In this document: one piece after another, positions 15,502 through 25,031 of the stretch
Layout of the letters: each line of letters opens with the position of its first letter
Numbering within the stretch: the stretch's first letter is position 1
Origin: Candidatus Companilactobacillus pullicola
GTDB taxonomy: Bacteria > Bacillota > Bacilli > Lactobacillales > Lactobacillaceae
Assembly (NCBI GenBank): GCA_019116025.1
Contig: DXCM01000056.1
Coordinates: 1-50,085, forward strand
Direction: 5' to 3'
Length of the DNA stretch: 50,085 nt
Program-made: the position numbers and the translations under genes
Notes under the pieces: model-generated
Database searches by the model: none
What the model was told of the DNA's origin: nothing
What the model saw: the letters and a program-made list of their open reading frames with translations, nothing else

Positions 15502-16650
15502 CTACTGGTTAAGAGCAGCAACTTTCTTTTCGTGCTCTGCAAGTGTACGTGAATAATATACCTTACCTGACTTCAAATCAGCAACAAAGTAGAGATAATT
15601 TTGATCTCTATCGGCTGGGTTCAAGACAGCTTCTATTGATTGGATACTTGGAGTATTGAATGGTCCAGGACCATAACCTGTATTCTTGTACAAGTTATAT
15701 GGCGAGTTCACTCTAACATCCTTGTATGTAAGTTTAGTTTTATGAGTATTCAAAGCATACATAACAGAAATATCAGATTGGATCGGCATATTGACGTCCA
15801 AACGGTTAAAGAAGACACCAGAAATCTTACGACGATCTTCTTTAGTTACACCTTCACGTTCAACCAACGATGCTAATGTTAGAACCTCTTGAACATTATA
15901 ACCTTTTTCCTTAATCGTTGAGAAGTATGGTTGCAACATATCATTATCCTTCTCAACCATCTGAGTAACTAATTGCTTCAAGCTTAATCCCTTATAAACA
16001 CTATATGTAGCTGGGAAGAGATAACCTTCAAGGTGGTATCTAACATTCTTCTTAGCCATTGTGGAATTTAACAATTGTGGATATTTATTTTGAAGTTGTT
16101 TCATGAATTTCTTGTCTTTCATTAACTTCAAGAAATCCTTCTTCGTAAAGTCAGTGCTCTTTTGGATTTGGTCACCGATCTGATCAACTGTAACACCTTC
16201 ACGAACTAAAACAGTATCCTTAGCCGTTCCAGTTGGTTGAGCACTTCCACCCTTTTGCAATTGCTTAACAATAGAATTCATATCCATCGACTGCTTGAAA
16301 GTATAGTATCCAGCTTGAAAATCATTGTAATTTTGAGCCTTTATATAAAAATTAAAGACTGTTGCACTCTTGATGATCTTGTCCTTTTCAAGCGTTTTAG
16401 CAATTTCCTTACTTGATGAACCGACAGGAATATTAACGACAACATCATCTTTATTATTTGCATTATATGGTTGCAATGAACTGTTTACATAATTGAAGCC
16501 AATAATAGCAACAACAACTGCTAAAACAGCAATCACACCAACAATCCAATAAGCAATATGATTAGCTACGGACCGTTCCTCAGCGCGAGTTTTCATTTTA
16601 TCATTTGATTCTTGCTTTAATGCTTCTTTTTTTTCGTCCTTCTGGCTCAA
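15502..16650 (-). CDS. mltG: Endolytic murein transglycosylase MltG
   Basis: MltG cleaves nascent glycan strands and sets their length. The 382-residue protein has a charged cytoplasmic N-terminus (1-33), one membrane helix (about 34-53), a LysM-like region and the YceG catalytic domain. The catalytic Glu lies in LASLVEREGV, and the SDISVMYAL and YNLYKNTGYGPGPFNTPS motifs are intact. The start is TTG at 16650 with CGGGAGG upstream. Together with the PBP two genes on, this region holds two elongation-linked wall enzymes. Confidence 0.95.
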   Translation of the reverse strand: MSQKDEKKEALKQESNDKMKTRAEERSVANHIAYWIVGVIAVLAVVVAIIGFNYVNSSLQPYNANNKDDVVVNIPVGSSSKEIAKTLEKDKIIKSATVFNFYIKAQNYNDFQAGYYTFKQSMDMNSIVKQLQKGGSAQPTGTAKDTVLVREGVTVDQIGDQIQKSTDFTKKDFLKLMKDKKFMKQLQNKYPQLLNSTMAKKNVRYHLEGYLFPATYSVYKGLSLKQLVTQMVEKDNDMLQPYFSTIKEKGYNVQEVLTLASLVEREGVTKEDRRKISGVFFNRLDVNMPIQSDISVMYALNTHKTKLTYKDVRVNSPYNLYKNTGYGPGPFNTPSIQSIEAVLNPADRDQNYLYFVADLKSGKVYYSRTLAEHEKKVAALNQ

Positions 16651-16705
16651 GACACAGCCTCCCGAGTTAATTTATTAGAATTATACCATTACTTTCGAAA
16701 TAATA

Positions 16706-19111
16706 TTATCTAATTTCCACATTAAATTTTTCTACTAGACTATCTTTAACCAATGAAAATGCTTTTTCAACTTCTTCATCTGTCAAAGTATCATTAGGAT
16801 TTAAGAATTCTAGATGATATGCCAACGACTTAAAGTCAGTCTTAATGTTCTTACCTTCATAAACATCAAAGATTGTTACATCGTTCAAATATTTACCACC
16901 ATTTTCATAAATATCTGAAATGATTTGGGCATTTTCAATATCACTCTTAACTAGAATAGCCAAATCACGACTCACACTTGGATACTTCGGAGCACTTTGT
17001 GATTGAATACTCTTATCATTTAGATCAAAGAGTGCGTCGATGTTTAATTCAAAAACAAAAGTTTCATCAACATTGTGATCTTTTTGATACTTAGGATGTA
17101 ACTTACCAATCAAACCGACTACTTGTCCGTTAGCTAAGATTTTAGCTGTTTGACCAGGGTGTAAATTAGGATAATCACTTGTAGCTTCATATTCAAATTT
17201 GGCATCGGCATTAGTGAATGATAATACTTCGTCAACGATTCCTTTAAGATAATAGAAATCAACTTTTTGAGCCTTAGTATTCCAGGAATCACTTACCACA
17301 TTGCCACTGATAGCACCAGAAAGATATTCAATTTCATTAGGACGAGCTTGACCCTTTGGACGATTAAAAATACGAGCCTGTTCAAAAATGCTTAAATCAT
17401 TGTTATTTCTGGCTTGGTTATAAGCAATATTACGTACTAATCCAGGAATTAAACTATTTCTCAAATATTCATGATCTTCAGTCATAGGATGCAATAACTT
17501 AGTGTATTCAGTCGTATTTGTATTAAAGTCATCAACTTCTTGTTTGCTCAACAATGAGAAATTAATAACTTCGTCCATACCTTCACCCAATAAAACGTCA
17601 CGTAATTTATTACTGAATTCACGTTTTTGGCTATAGCCGCCTCGAGTTTCCATACCGGCAGGCAAAGTATCAGGTAAGTTTTCATATCCGTAGATACGGT
17701 TAACTTCCTCAACAAGATCTGCTTCAATTTCCATATCCCAACGACGTGTAGGGATAGTTACTGTAATGTGGTCGCCATCAACTTTAACATCAAACCCAAG
17801 ACGATTCAAAATACCGACCATCTCATCTGTGGATAATTCCAAGCCCATCAAGTGATTGATATGTGAAACGCTACCTTCAATAACAGTTGGTTTAGCTTCA
17901 GTATAGTTACCAACGATTTCTTTAGAAATTTCATCAGCTGAACTGATTTCATCAACCAATTGTGTAACTCGCATCAAAGCTTCTGAAACAATGCCATTGT
18001 CGACACCTTTTTCAAAACGATTTGAGGCATCATCACGCAAGTCATGTCTTTGAGCTGTCTTACGAACACTTGCACCATCGAAAACTCCAGCCTCTAACAA
18101 AATATTCTTAGAGTTCTCATCAACTTGTGCAACTTTACCATTCACAATTCCGGCAACACCCAAAACATCGTTACCTGAAGTAATAACTAAGTCATTGTGG
18201 TTCAAAACCTTATCTTCATCAGCTAATTTTACTTTGTCACCATCGTGAGCCTTTTTAACAACTAATTTCTTTTCAGCCAATTTATCAAGATCATAAGCTT
18301 GAATAGGTTGACCATATTCGATCATCACGTAGTTAGCCGCATCAATTACGCTATTAACAGGACGAATGCCTTGATTCCAAAGTCTTCTTTGCATCCAAAG
18401 TGGACTCTTACCAACTTTGACTCCCTTTAGTTCACGCAATAAATAATCGGGTACTAAGGCCTTTTCTTCAACCTCAACATCGACATCATTCAAATCTTTA
18501 ACCTTATCAGACTCTAATTCTGGCTTCTTAAAACTAGGTTTTTCATCATAAGTAGCACCGATTTCCCAAGCAGCACCACGCATCCCCAAAGTATCAGCAC
18601 GATTTGGTGTAATATCAATATCAACCATTTGATCTTTCAAGCCTAATAGATCATATACAGGCATACCAGGCTTTTGAGGTTCATCAAAAACATAAATACC
18701 ATTTTCAAATTCTTTTGGCATGTACTTAGCTGGTACCCCAACTTCGTCCAAACCACAAATCATTCCGTTTGATTCTTGACCACGTAATTTACCACGTTTT
18801 ATTCTGACACCATTTGGCAAGTGGGCACCATGCTTAGCGACGATCACATATTGATCAACGGCAACATTAGGGGCACCACAAACAATTTGAACGTCCTCAT
18901 CTTCACCAATATCAACCATACAAACCTTCAAATGATCAGAATCTGGATGTGGTTTAACACTAGTAATATGACCAACGACTAGACCTGTTAATTCCTCACC
19001 TAGTTCGACAGGACTTGACTCTATACCAGTTAGAGAAATTTTATCAGCCATTTCTTCAACAGTATGTGTGACAGGAATATATTCTTTTAACCAATTAGCA
19101 GAAATTTTCAT
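16706..19111 (-). CDS. pheT: Phenylalanyl-tRNA synthetase beta subunit
   Basis: The beta subunit of the (alpha-beta)2 enzyme charging tRNA-Phe, 801 residues. The N-terminal MKISANWLKEYIPV and the OB-fold tRNA-binding domain (VVGHITSVKPHPDSDHLKVC, residues about 45-64) are followed by B3/B4 editing, B5 and class II-like domains, and a C-terminal anticodon-binding fold (PSVSRDLAILV). The length is normal. It follows pheS by 4 nt and is under the same T-box. Confidence 0.98.
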   Translation of the reverse strand: MKISANWLKEYIPVTHTVEEMADKISLTGIESSPVELGEELTGLVVGHITSVKPHPDSDHLKVCMVDIGEDEDVQIVCGAPNVAVDQYVIVAKHGAHLPNGVRIKRGKLRGQESNGMICGLDEVGVPAKYMPKEFENGIYVFDEPQKPGMPVYDLLGLKDQMVDIDITPNRADTLGMRGAAWEIGATYDEKPSFKKPELESDKVKDLNDVDVEVEEKALVPDYLLRELKGVKVGKSPLWMQRRLWNQGIRPVNSVIDAANYVMIEYGQPIQAYDLDKLAEKKLVVKKAHDGDKVKLADEDKVLNHNDLVITSGNDVLGVAGIVNGKVAQVDENSKNILLEAGVFDGASVRKTAQRHDLRDDASNRFEKGVDNGIVSEALMRVTQLVDEISSADEISKEIVGNYTEAKPTVIEGSVSHINHLMGLELSTDEMVGILNRLGFDVKVDGDHITVTIPTRRWDMEIEADLVEEVNRIYGYENLPDTLPAGMETRGGYSQKREFSNKLRDVLLGEGMDEVINFSLLSKQEVDDFNTNTTEYTKLLHPMTEDHEYLRNSLIPGLVRNIAYNQARNNNDLSIFEQARIFNRPKGQARPNEIEYLSGAISGNVVSDSWNTKAQKVDFYYLKGIVDEVLSFTNADAKFEYEATSDYPNLHPGQTAKILANGQVVGLIGKLHPKYQKDHNVDETFVFELNIDALFDLNDKSIQSQSAPKYPSVSRDLAILVKSDIENAQIISDIYENGGKYLNDVTIFDVYEGKNIKTDFKSLAYHLEFLNPNDTLTDEEVEKAFSLVKDSLVEKFNVEIR

Positions 19112-19115
19112 TATC

Positions 19116-20162
19116 TTAATTTACTCCTTTGAATTGTTCTAGGAATCTAACATCATTTAAGTAGAAATCACGAATATCGTTGATTCCGTATTTAAGCATG
19201 GCAAAACGTTCAGGTCCAAGACCAAAGGCCATACCACTGTATTCATTAGGATCAATTCCTGACATCTTCAACACATTAGGATGTGTTAAACCAGCACCTA
19301 AAACTTCGATCCAACCAGTGTACTTACAAATACGACAACCTTTACCATCACAGTTGAAACATGAAACATCAACTTCAACTGATGGTTCGGTAAATGGGAA
19401 GTAACTTGGACGGAAACGAATTTCACGTTGTGCACCGAAGACGTGGCGGCATAGAGCTTCCAAAGTCCCCTTTAAATCAGCCATACTGATATTCTTATCG
19501 ACAACTAAACCTTCAATTTGATGGAATTGATGTGAATGAGTAGCATCATCATCATCACGACGATAAACAACACCTGGAGAGATCATCTTCAATGGACCCT
19601 TAGTAAAGTCATGTGCTTCCATGTCACGACCTTCTTGAGCTGAAGTTTGTGTTCTCATTAACAACTCATCTGATAAATAGAAAGTATCTTGCATATCACG
19701 AGCTGGGTGATCCTTAGGGATATTCAATCTTTCGAAATTATAGTGATCTTCTTCAACTTCATAACCAGGAGCAACTTCATAACCTAAACCAATGAAGAAT
19801 TGTTCAATATCCTCAATTGTTTGATTCAAAATATGTTTTGTACCTTGAACTTGTTTAGCAGCTGGTAAAGTAACATCAATCTTTTCTTCTTCAAGTTGGT
19901 GAGCCACTAACTTTTCATTCAATTCAGTCATTTTTTCTTCAATGGCTTGTTGAATATCTTTTTTAACATTATTAGCTAAAGTTCCAATCTCTGGACGTTG
20001 TTCTGCAGGAACATCTTTCATTCCACGCAAAGCCTTCGTGATTGGACCTTTCTTACCTAATAGGTTAACTCTTAAGTCATTTAATTCTTGAAGTCGTTGT
20101 GCACGCTTGGCTTCATCAATACCATTTTCTCTTAAGCTTTTAAGCTTATCATCTAATGACAT
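19116..20162 (-). CDS. pheS: Phenylalanyl-tRNA synthetase alpha subunit
   Basis: The catalytic subunit, 348 residues. It has an N-terminal coiled coil, class II motif 2 ([19 protein letters not shown]), [18 protein letters not shown] and motif 3 ([17 protein letters not shown]). The residue before GLGPER is Ala-Phe, as in normal Phe-specific enzymes. GGAGGG positions the ATG at 20162 rather than the in-frame codon at 20177. It is the first gene of the pheST operon behind a T-box. Confidence 0.98.
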   Translation of the reverse strand: MSLDDKLKSLRENGIDEAKRAQRLQELNDLRVNLLGKKGPITKALRGMKDVPAEQRPEIGTLANNVKKDIQQAIEEKMTELNEKLVAHQLEEEKIDVTLPAAKQVQGTKHILNQTIEDIEQFFIGLGYEVAPGYEVEEDHYNFERLNIPKDHPARDMQDTFYLSDELLMRTQTSAQEGRDMEAHDFTKGPLKMISPGVVYRRDDDDATHSHQFHQIEGLVVDKNISMADLKGTLEALCRHVFGAQREIRFRPSYFPFTEPSVEVDVSCFNCDGKGCRICKYTGWIEVLGAGLTHPNVLKMSGIDPNEYSGMAFGLGPERFAMLKYGINDIRDFYLNDVRFLEQFKGVN

Positions 20163-20227
20163 AGTTCCCTCCTGCATTACCGTTTAATATTATTTTTAAA
20201 TGTTTTACCTTTAACGAACTCTCTGCA

Positions 20228-20440
20228 TATAAAAAGTCCTCATCCCAAATAAGGGACGAGGACTCGCGGTACCACCCTAGTTCATGTCAAATACATGCAC
20301 TCAAAAGGTTGTAAAGTAACCGACTTATAAACTCAGAAAGTGAATTCACCATTTCATTCATTAAGTCTTCTCAGTTACCGACTCTTCCTGTCATGAAATC
20401 CATAGTTACTATTTTTCATCAAAGTTTAACTTATTTTCAT
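20228..20440 (-). promoter_or_regulatory. T-box leader of pheST, Phe (UUC) specifier
   Basis: The conserved T-box AGGGTGGTACCGCG occupies 20265-20278 on the minus strand. It is followed by a terminator stem (GTCCTCGTCCC with its complement) and a T-run (20231-20264). In stem I the specifier loop reads GTGAATTCAC, giving codon TTC at 20342-20344, which is Phe and matches the genes controlled. Uncharged tRNA-Phe should stabilise the antiterminator and allow read-through. Confidence 0.95.
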
Positions 20441-20447
20441 ATGACTA

Positions 20448-20475
20448 ATTATACAAAAACCAAAAAGTTTCGCAA
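20448..20475 (-). promoter_or_regulatory. Promoter of the pheST T-box transcript
   Basis: TTGCGA (20470-20475), a 16-nt spacer and TATAAT (20448-20453) on the minus strand. It begins just inside the gap after the methyltransferase gene stop at 20479. Confidence 0.75.
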
Positions 20476-20478
20476 GTT

Positions 20479-21240
20479 TTAAAGTGTCTGTAATCCGTAC
20501 ATCAATACTCCAGCGGCTACAGCTACGTTCAATGATTCGGCTTTTCCCAAAATTGGAATATAAATATTTTCGTCACTAGCATTTAAAACATCTTGTGTAA
20601 CCCCATGAGCTTCATTACCCATGATCAAAGCAAATTTATCGTTTCTTTCTAATTGGTTGTAAGGCTTAGCTTCATCATTAACTTCAGAACTGTAAACTGT
20701 TAAACCAGACTCCTTAGCCAAATCAATTGCTTTATGAATGTCCATACGGTAAATTGGCAAATGAAATTGACTACCTTGCATTGAACGTTGAACTTTTGGT
20801 TGATAAAAGTCAGCTGAATCAAGACTAGTGATAATTCCATCATAACCAGCGGCATCAGCGGTTCTGACAATAGTTCCTACATTACCAGGATCTTGAACAT
20901 CATCCAACATGACCCATTTTCCTGAAAGATCTGCTAAAGCTTCGGTATTGTTAACTTTAATTACAGCAAAGATTCCTTGAGGCGTCTTTGTTTCTGACAA
21001 TTCTTTAGCGACGTCCTCTGAAACGGTCACGGCAATATCGTGATATTTCTTAACTAGACGATCTTCAGAATATTTTTCAGTAACCAATAGTTGAACAAAA
21101 TCTTGTCCATATTGATCGGCCTCTCGTACTAAATGGAAGCCTTCCACCATGTAAGTACCAGTCTTTCTAATATACTTAGTTGATGCTAATTTCTTAAGTT
21201 GCTTGATTTCATCATTCTTTTTAGATTCAATATATTTCAT
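20479..21240 (-). CDS. SpoU/TrmH family RNA 2'-O-methyltransferase
   Basis: A 253-residue SPOUT-class enzyme that methylates ribose in rRNA or tRNA using S-adenosylmethionine. An N-terminal substrate-binding domain (residues 1-95) is followed by motif 1 (LDDVQDPGNVGTIVRTADAAG), motif 2 (ALIMGNEAHG) and motif 3 (IPILGKAESLNVAVAAGVLMY), which form the trefoil-knot cofactor site. The exact target (RlmB-like 23S or a tRNA) cannot be read from sequence. It lies upstream of pheST and diverges from acyP. Confidence 0.93.
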   Translation of the reverse strand: MKYIESKKNDEIKQLKKLASTKYIRKTGTYMVEGFHLVREADQYGQDFVQLLVTEKYSEDRLVKKYHDIAVTVSEDVAKELSETKTPQGIFAVIKVNNTEALADLSGKWVMLDDVQDPGNVGTIVRTADAAGYDGIITSLDSADFYQPKVQRSMQGSQFHLPIYRMDIHKAIDLAKESGLTVYSSEVNDEAKPYNQLERNDKFALIMGNEAHGVTQDVLNASDENIYIPILGKAESLNVAVAAGVLMYGLQTL

Positions 21241-21306
21241 ATGAATTGACCCCTCTTGTTCTATAATATAAATATTAACACATAAGATGATGCGAGGTGA
21301 TCAGTT

Positions 21307-21582
21307 GTGAAACATCTTTCCATTAATGTTGATGGTTTAGTTCAAGGTGTGGGCTTTCGTTATTCAACTTTGCAAGTTGCAGTTGAATTAGGAGTAACTG
21401 GGACTGTTCGAAATGAAATTGACGGTTCTGTCTCCATCGAGGCCGAAGCACCGCAAAAGGAACTATATATTTTTTTAAATCGAATTAAATCTTCACCATC
21501 ACCCTTTGGAAAAGTCAACAAATTGGACTATACTTTTTCTGACGACTTACAACATTACAAAAAATTTACTGTGATTGGTTGA
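21307..21582 (+). CDS. acyP: Acylphosphatase
   Basis: This enzyme hydrolyses carboxyl-phosphate bonds such as acetyl phosphate. The 91-residue protein has the phosphate loop VQGVGFRYS with catalytic Arg, and the catalytic Asn in GTVRNEIDGSV. It is standard length. The start is GTG at 21307 with GAGGTGATC upstream. It is followed 58 nt on by yidC in the same direction, a common pairing in lactobacilli. Confidence 0.94.
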   Translation: MKHLSINVDGLVQGVGFRYSTLQVAVELGVTGTVRNEIDGSVSIEAEAPQKELYIFLNRIKSSPSPFGKVNKLDYTFSDDLQHYKKFTVIG

Positions 21583-21640
21583 AACGTCAAATGAGTTAAC
21601 GTATATTACAGTATATACGACTAAAAGGGTGGTTTATTAA

Positions 21641-22627
21641 TTGAATAAAAAATATGTCAAATATCTATCAGTACTTTCGTTAGTTTTAGTACTGACACTA
21701 GTTTTGACTGGGTGTGCACAACAAAATGCTGCAAACTTGCACGCCCCTACTAGTGGCCCCTACGGTATTGTTTACAAGTGGATTGGAACTCCATTCCAAA
21801 ATTTGATCCTAAAAACGGCTCAAACTATTGGTGGTAAGAATGCCTATGCATGGGGTATCGTTATCATTTCCTTTATTGTTCGTCTAGTATTGGTTCCTTT
21901 ATCATTAAATCAACAATACAAGTCAACAACTCAACAGGAAAAGATGCGTGCCGTGCAGCCACAACTAAAGATGGTTCAGGCTGCACAAAAGAAAGCTAAA
22001 GATCCAACTGCACAACAAAAAATTAGTGCTTTAATGATGGATGTTTATAAACAAAACAATCTTAGTTTAACTGGTGGTATGGGTTGTTTACCACTATTGC
22101 TTCAAATGCCTATCTTGATGGGTATTTATCAAGCCGTACAATATTCTAAGGAAATTGCTTCTGCTACTTTCTTAAATATTCCACTTGGTAAGCCAAGTAT
22201 CGTCATTGCCATTATTGCCACTTTGTTCTATGTCATTCAAAGTTGGATGTCATTACAGATCGTTCCTCCAGAACAAAGAAAACAAATGCAATCAATGATT
22301 ATGATCAGTCCATTGATGACTTTCTTCTTCTCAATCTTTCTATCTGCCGCACTTGCTCTTTACTTCTTGGTTGGTGGTGTTGTTATCGTTATTCAACAAT
22401 TGATTACTAACTACATCGTAACTCCAAGAATTAGAAAACAAACTGATGAAGACTTAGCTAAGCATCCGGTTAAAGTTGTGGTTACCCAAGAAATGCTTGA
22501 TAGTATCTTAAATGGTGGAGCTGCTCCTAGTTCCCCTGAAGGTAGTGCTAAAAAAGCTGAAGAAAAAGAACTTCACAAAAATATCCGTGAGTTAAATAAG
22601 GGTAAACAAAATCGTAATAAGAAATAG
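21641..22627 (+). CDS. yidC: Membrane protein insertase YidC
   Basis: YidC/Oxa1 inserts and folds membrane proteins. The 328-residue lipoprotein-type precursor has a signal peptide ending in the lipobox LTGC (Cys at about residue 25), then five membrane helices with the hydrophilic-groove region (IVRLVLVPLSLNQQYKS) and the cytoplasmic loop QEKMRAVQPQLK. The C-terminal tail is highly basic (ELNKGKQNRNKK), typical for ribosome contact. The start is TTG at 21641 behind AAAGGGTGG. Lactobacilli usually carry two paralogues; this is the one linked to acyP. Confidence 0.95.
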   Translation: MNKKYVKYLSVLSLVLVLTLVLTGCAQQNAANLHAPTSGPYGIVYKWIGTPFQNLILKTAQTIGGKNAYAWGIVIISFIVRLVLVPLSLNQQYKSTTQQEKMRAVQPQLKMVQAAQKKAKDPTAQQKISALMMDVYKQNNLSLTGGMGCLPLLLQMPILMGIYQAVQYSKEIASATFLNIPLGKPSIVIAIIATLFYVIQSWMSLQIVPPEQRKQMQSMIMISPLMTFFFSIFLSAALALYFLVGGVVIVIQQLITNYIVTPRIRKQTDEDLAKHPVKVVVTQEMLDSILNGGAAPSSPEGSAKKAEEKELHKNIRELNKGKQNRNKK

Positions 22628-22628
22628 C

Positions 22629-22668
22629 AAAAGAGCTTATAAATTCGTCGAATTTATAAGCTCTTTTT
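22629..22668. terminator. Bidirectional terminator between yidC and the lipoprotein gene
   Basis: A perfect 18-bp stem (AAAGAGCTTATAAATTC with complement, 3-nt loop GTC) with A-runs and T-runs on both sides. It serves convergent genes, lying between their stop codons at 22627 and 22672. Confidence 0.92.
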
Positions 22669-22671
22669 GTT

Positions 22672-23598
22672 TTACAGATTTGGTTTAGAATGTGACACGG
22701 TTCCATTTTGATAAACTGTCCAATCATCCCCCGATGAACCATCTTTATCACTCGAATGGACCCAATAAACTTTTTGACCGTCATTATCGGTATACGTTTG
22801 TGCTGAACCACCAGTTTGATCAATAACGACTGAATATTTTTTATCAGCATTACTATCATGGTTTTTAATTATATTCATTGCCTGATCGGCGTTAACTTTA
22901 CCAACCGTCGAAGAATCACTTGTCGAATTGTCGTTACTATTGTTATCGACACTATTTGTATCAGTACTTGCAGAATCATTTGAATTCGTATCCGCCGTAG
23001 AATTAGTATTAGTGTCGCTTGATGAATTATTTTCTTCGACTGTAGCAGTTTTCTTTGCTTTTTTGGCTGCTTTTGCTGACTTGATAGCCTGTTTGTACGA
23101 ACTCTTTAAAGAACTATTAGTTAAGTTCGACGAACGAGACGTTAATTTTGAAGTTTCACTATAAGCTAATTCATTATCATCATTTTTATAAATGAACAGT
23201 CCAACTGTTTGGAACTCACTTAGATCAACATCCTCAAACAAATTCTTTACTGTCTTAGTGCTATTAGAATCAATCGTGGTATTACCATTCTTATCAGCTC
23301 TTACTTTATCACTCTTTGTATGGAGCAATTGAAAATCATAATTGATGAAACTTATTTTTTTATTAGTTCGATTAACAATCTTCAAATCCACAGATACTGG
23401 ATCTTGACTGCTTCTAGTAAATAAAAATGTTAATTCATTTTTTTCTGATTGAGATAAGCTCGTGTAGTCTACTGTCTTTTCGGTAGTTTCCGTAGCCTTG
23501 GCATCAGAAGATGATTGATCTGCGTTGGCCTTACTTGCACAACCGGCACTAATTAGTAGTAAACACATCACGCCAATTAATAGTGCTTTCTTACTCAA
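22672..23598 (-). CDS. Lipoprotein with low-complexity linker
   Basis: A 308-residue secreted lipoprotein of unknown function. The signal peptide (KKALLIGVMCLLLISAGC) ends in a lipobox with the lipidated Cys near residue 19. An N-terminal domain (about residues 45-160) resembles the immunoglobulin-like DUF4352-type domains of Gram-positive lipoproteins. A linker of some 50 residues is nearly all Asn, Ser, Thr and Asp. A C-terminal domain of about 75 residues contains QAMNIIKNHDSNADKKYSV and a WTVYQNGTVS hairpin. The start is the TTG at 23598 with AAGGGAGGG; the 23 codons upstream are not translated. Confidence 0.8.
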   Translation of the reverse strand: MSKKALLIGVMCLLLISAGCASKANADQSSSDAKATETTEKTVDYTSLSQSEKNELTFLFTRSSQDPVSVDLKIVNRTNKKISFINYDFQLLHTKSDKVRADKNGNTTIDSNSTKTVKNLFEDVDLSEFQTVGLFIYKNDDNELAYSETSKLTSRSSNLTNSSLKSSYKQAIKSAKAAKKAKKTATVEENNSSSDTNTNSTADTNSNDSASTDTNSVDNNSNDNSTSDSSTVGKVNADQAMNIIKNHDSNADKKYSVVIDQTGGSAQTYTDNDGQKVYWVHSSDKDGSSGDDWTVYQNGTVSHSKPNL

Positions 23599-23732
23599 AA
23601 TATTTCCCTCCCTTGGATGGTATCTTAATAATATACTTTTGGGACAAACTTGGGAAATCGTCTGCAAAAAAGAAAGAACTCAAAAACAGTTTTTACCATG
23701 ATTTGCCTTAAAATGTGCTTAAATTCCCGTCC

Positions 23733-23814
23733 TCCGCAACAAGTTCGATTGGTCTGGAACGCTGTGGACACTGATTTGAGCCAATTGAACTTGTCACTCC
23801 GGACCAATGTTGTG
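23733..23814 (+). repeat. Diverged copy of the three-way-junction element
   Basis: CCTCC, then GGAACGCTGTGGACAC and GATTTGAGC, match the left part of the family described at 28977 and 29375 (plus orientation), but the arms are shortened. The outer stem is CGCAAC plus ATTGGTCTGGA (left) with TCCGGACCAAT plus GTTGTG (right). An alternative stem pairs 23739-23752 with 23781-23794 (13 of 14) and excludes the first, because both use ATTGG at 23748-23752. The whole gap 23599-23951 otherwise holds only the terminator at 23863-23911 and a short dyad TTGAC/GTCAA at 23846-23860. Confidence 0.55.
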
Positions 23815-23862
23815 TTCTATATATTTGTATGCTTTACCTATTAATTTGACGAACGGTCAAAA

Positions 23863-23911
23863 TCAAAAAGTCACTCATAACAACCTATATCGGTTATATA
23901 TGAGTGACTTC
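23863..23911 (-). terminator. Terminator of the two-component system operon
   Basis: AAGTCACTCATA pairs with TATGAGTGACTT around a loop of about 20 nt, followed on the minus strand by TTTTTGATTTTG. It is 40 nt after the kinase stop codon. Confidence 0.85.
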
Positions 23912-23951
23912 TTAGCATTGATAAACTTAAATGTTTAAATAAGTTTATATT

Positions 23952-25031
23952 TTATTCACCTTTAGACGTTTCATCATCGGTGGTCTCTTCTTGAATAAGT
24001 GGCAACTCGATCTTGAAAACAGTTCCCGATCCGACGACACTTTCAACTTCCAAACTACCGTGATAGATCTCAATCAGTCTTTTAGCGATAGAAAGTCCTA
24101 ATCCGTTCCCTCCACGCTTTCTAGAACGAGCCTTGTCAACTCTATAAAATCTATTAAAAATACGTTTAAGGTCCTTTTTAGCGATTCCTAGGCCATAATC
24201 TTGCACAACAACTTCCAACAAAGCGGAGTTAGTCGAAGCCGCAAAATTAATTTCTTTCCGATCAGCGGAATACTTGAAAGCATTATCCAATAAGATAACC
24301 AGTACTTGCTCCAAGTGATTACGATAAATTTTAACCTTGCTTCCCTGACGAATATCATCATCAAAGTTAATGACAAAATCAGGATGCAACATTTTAAAAT
24401 CATTATAAACTTGTGTAAATAAAGGTTTAACCTCTGTTGTCTGTTCCAAATAAGCACTGTCGATTTGTTCAACTCGAGTTAAATCAAGCATTTCTTGAAT
24501 TAATGATTGCATTCGTTTCAACTCTTGCAATGAAGAATTGATCGAGTCGTTTAAAACTTGAGGATCATCTTTTCCCCAACGTTGCAACATACTCAAGTGA
24601 CCCTCCAAAACAGCCACTGGCGTTCTTAATTCATGCGAAACATCCTCCACGAATTCCTTCTGTTGATTCGTGTAGGCTTGCATTCGATCTAACATTTTAT
24701 TGATATTAACAGTTAAATCATAAACTTCATCATTTCTTTTACGTAATTTAATTCTGGAGTCTGAATCAGGCTTCTTATTTAAATCATCGATTGTTTTATT
24801 GATTCGTTTCAAATCGTTTAAAACCATAGTTACTGCAAAATAACTTAAAAGTACTCCGATAATGAAAACAACAACTCCACCGATAACCAGTTTATTAGTA
24901 AAAGAATTAATTTCATTTACTGATGCAACATTTTGGACAGTTCTCATAGCTAAAACACCTACAAAAATGTAGGCCATCAATATAACTATCGAAATCAATG
25001 CTGTCCACTTGAATCTAATGGAAATCCTCAT
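23952..25031 (-). CDS. arlS: ArlS-like sensor histidine kinase with minimal extracellular loop
   Basis: A 359-residue membrane kinase. TM1 is residues 7-29 and TM2 48-71, leaving only about 18 residues outside. HAMP covers about 72-125. The H-box FVEDVSHELRTPVA has phospho-acceptor His133, followed by the EGHLSMLQRWGKDDP segment typical of ArlS. The N-box is LLDNAFKYS, G1 DYGLGI and G2 GGNGLGLSIAK. Staphylococcal ArlS has a large extracellular domain that is missing here, so sensing must be intramembrane or through partners. It overlaps the regulator gene by 4 nt. Naming is by similarity, not proof. Confidence 0.88.
   Translation of the reverse strand: MRISIRFKWTALISIVILMAYIFVGVLAMRTVQNVASVNEINSFTNKLVIGGVVVFIIGVLLSYFAVTMVLNDLKRINKTIDDLNKKPDSDSRIKLRKRNDEVYDLTVNINKMLDRMQAYTNQQKEFVEDVSHELRTPVAVLEGHLSMLQRWGKDDPQVLNDSINSSLQELKRMQSLIQEMLDLTRVEQIDSAYLEQTTEVKPLFTQVYNDFKMLHPDFVINFDDDIRQGSKVKIYRNHLEQVLVILLDNAFKYSADRKEINFAASTNSALLEVVVQDYGLGIAKKDLKRIFNRFYRVDKARSRKRGGNGLGLSIAKRLIEIYHGSLEVESVVGSGTVFKIELPLIQEETTDDETSKGE

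Noticed and set aside
23650..23844. A 64-codon plus-strand frame overlapping the diverged repeat
   Set aside because: No start signals; the sequence is better explained by the palindromic element.
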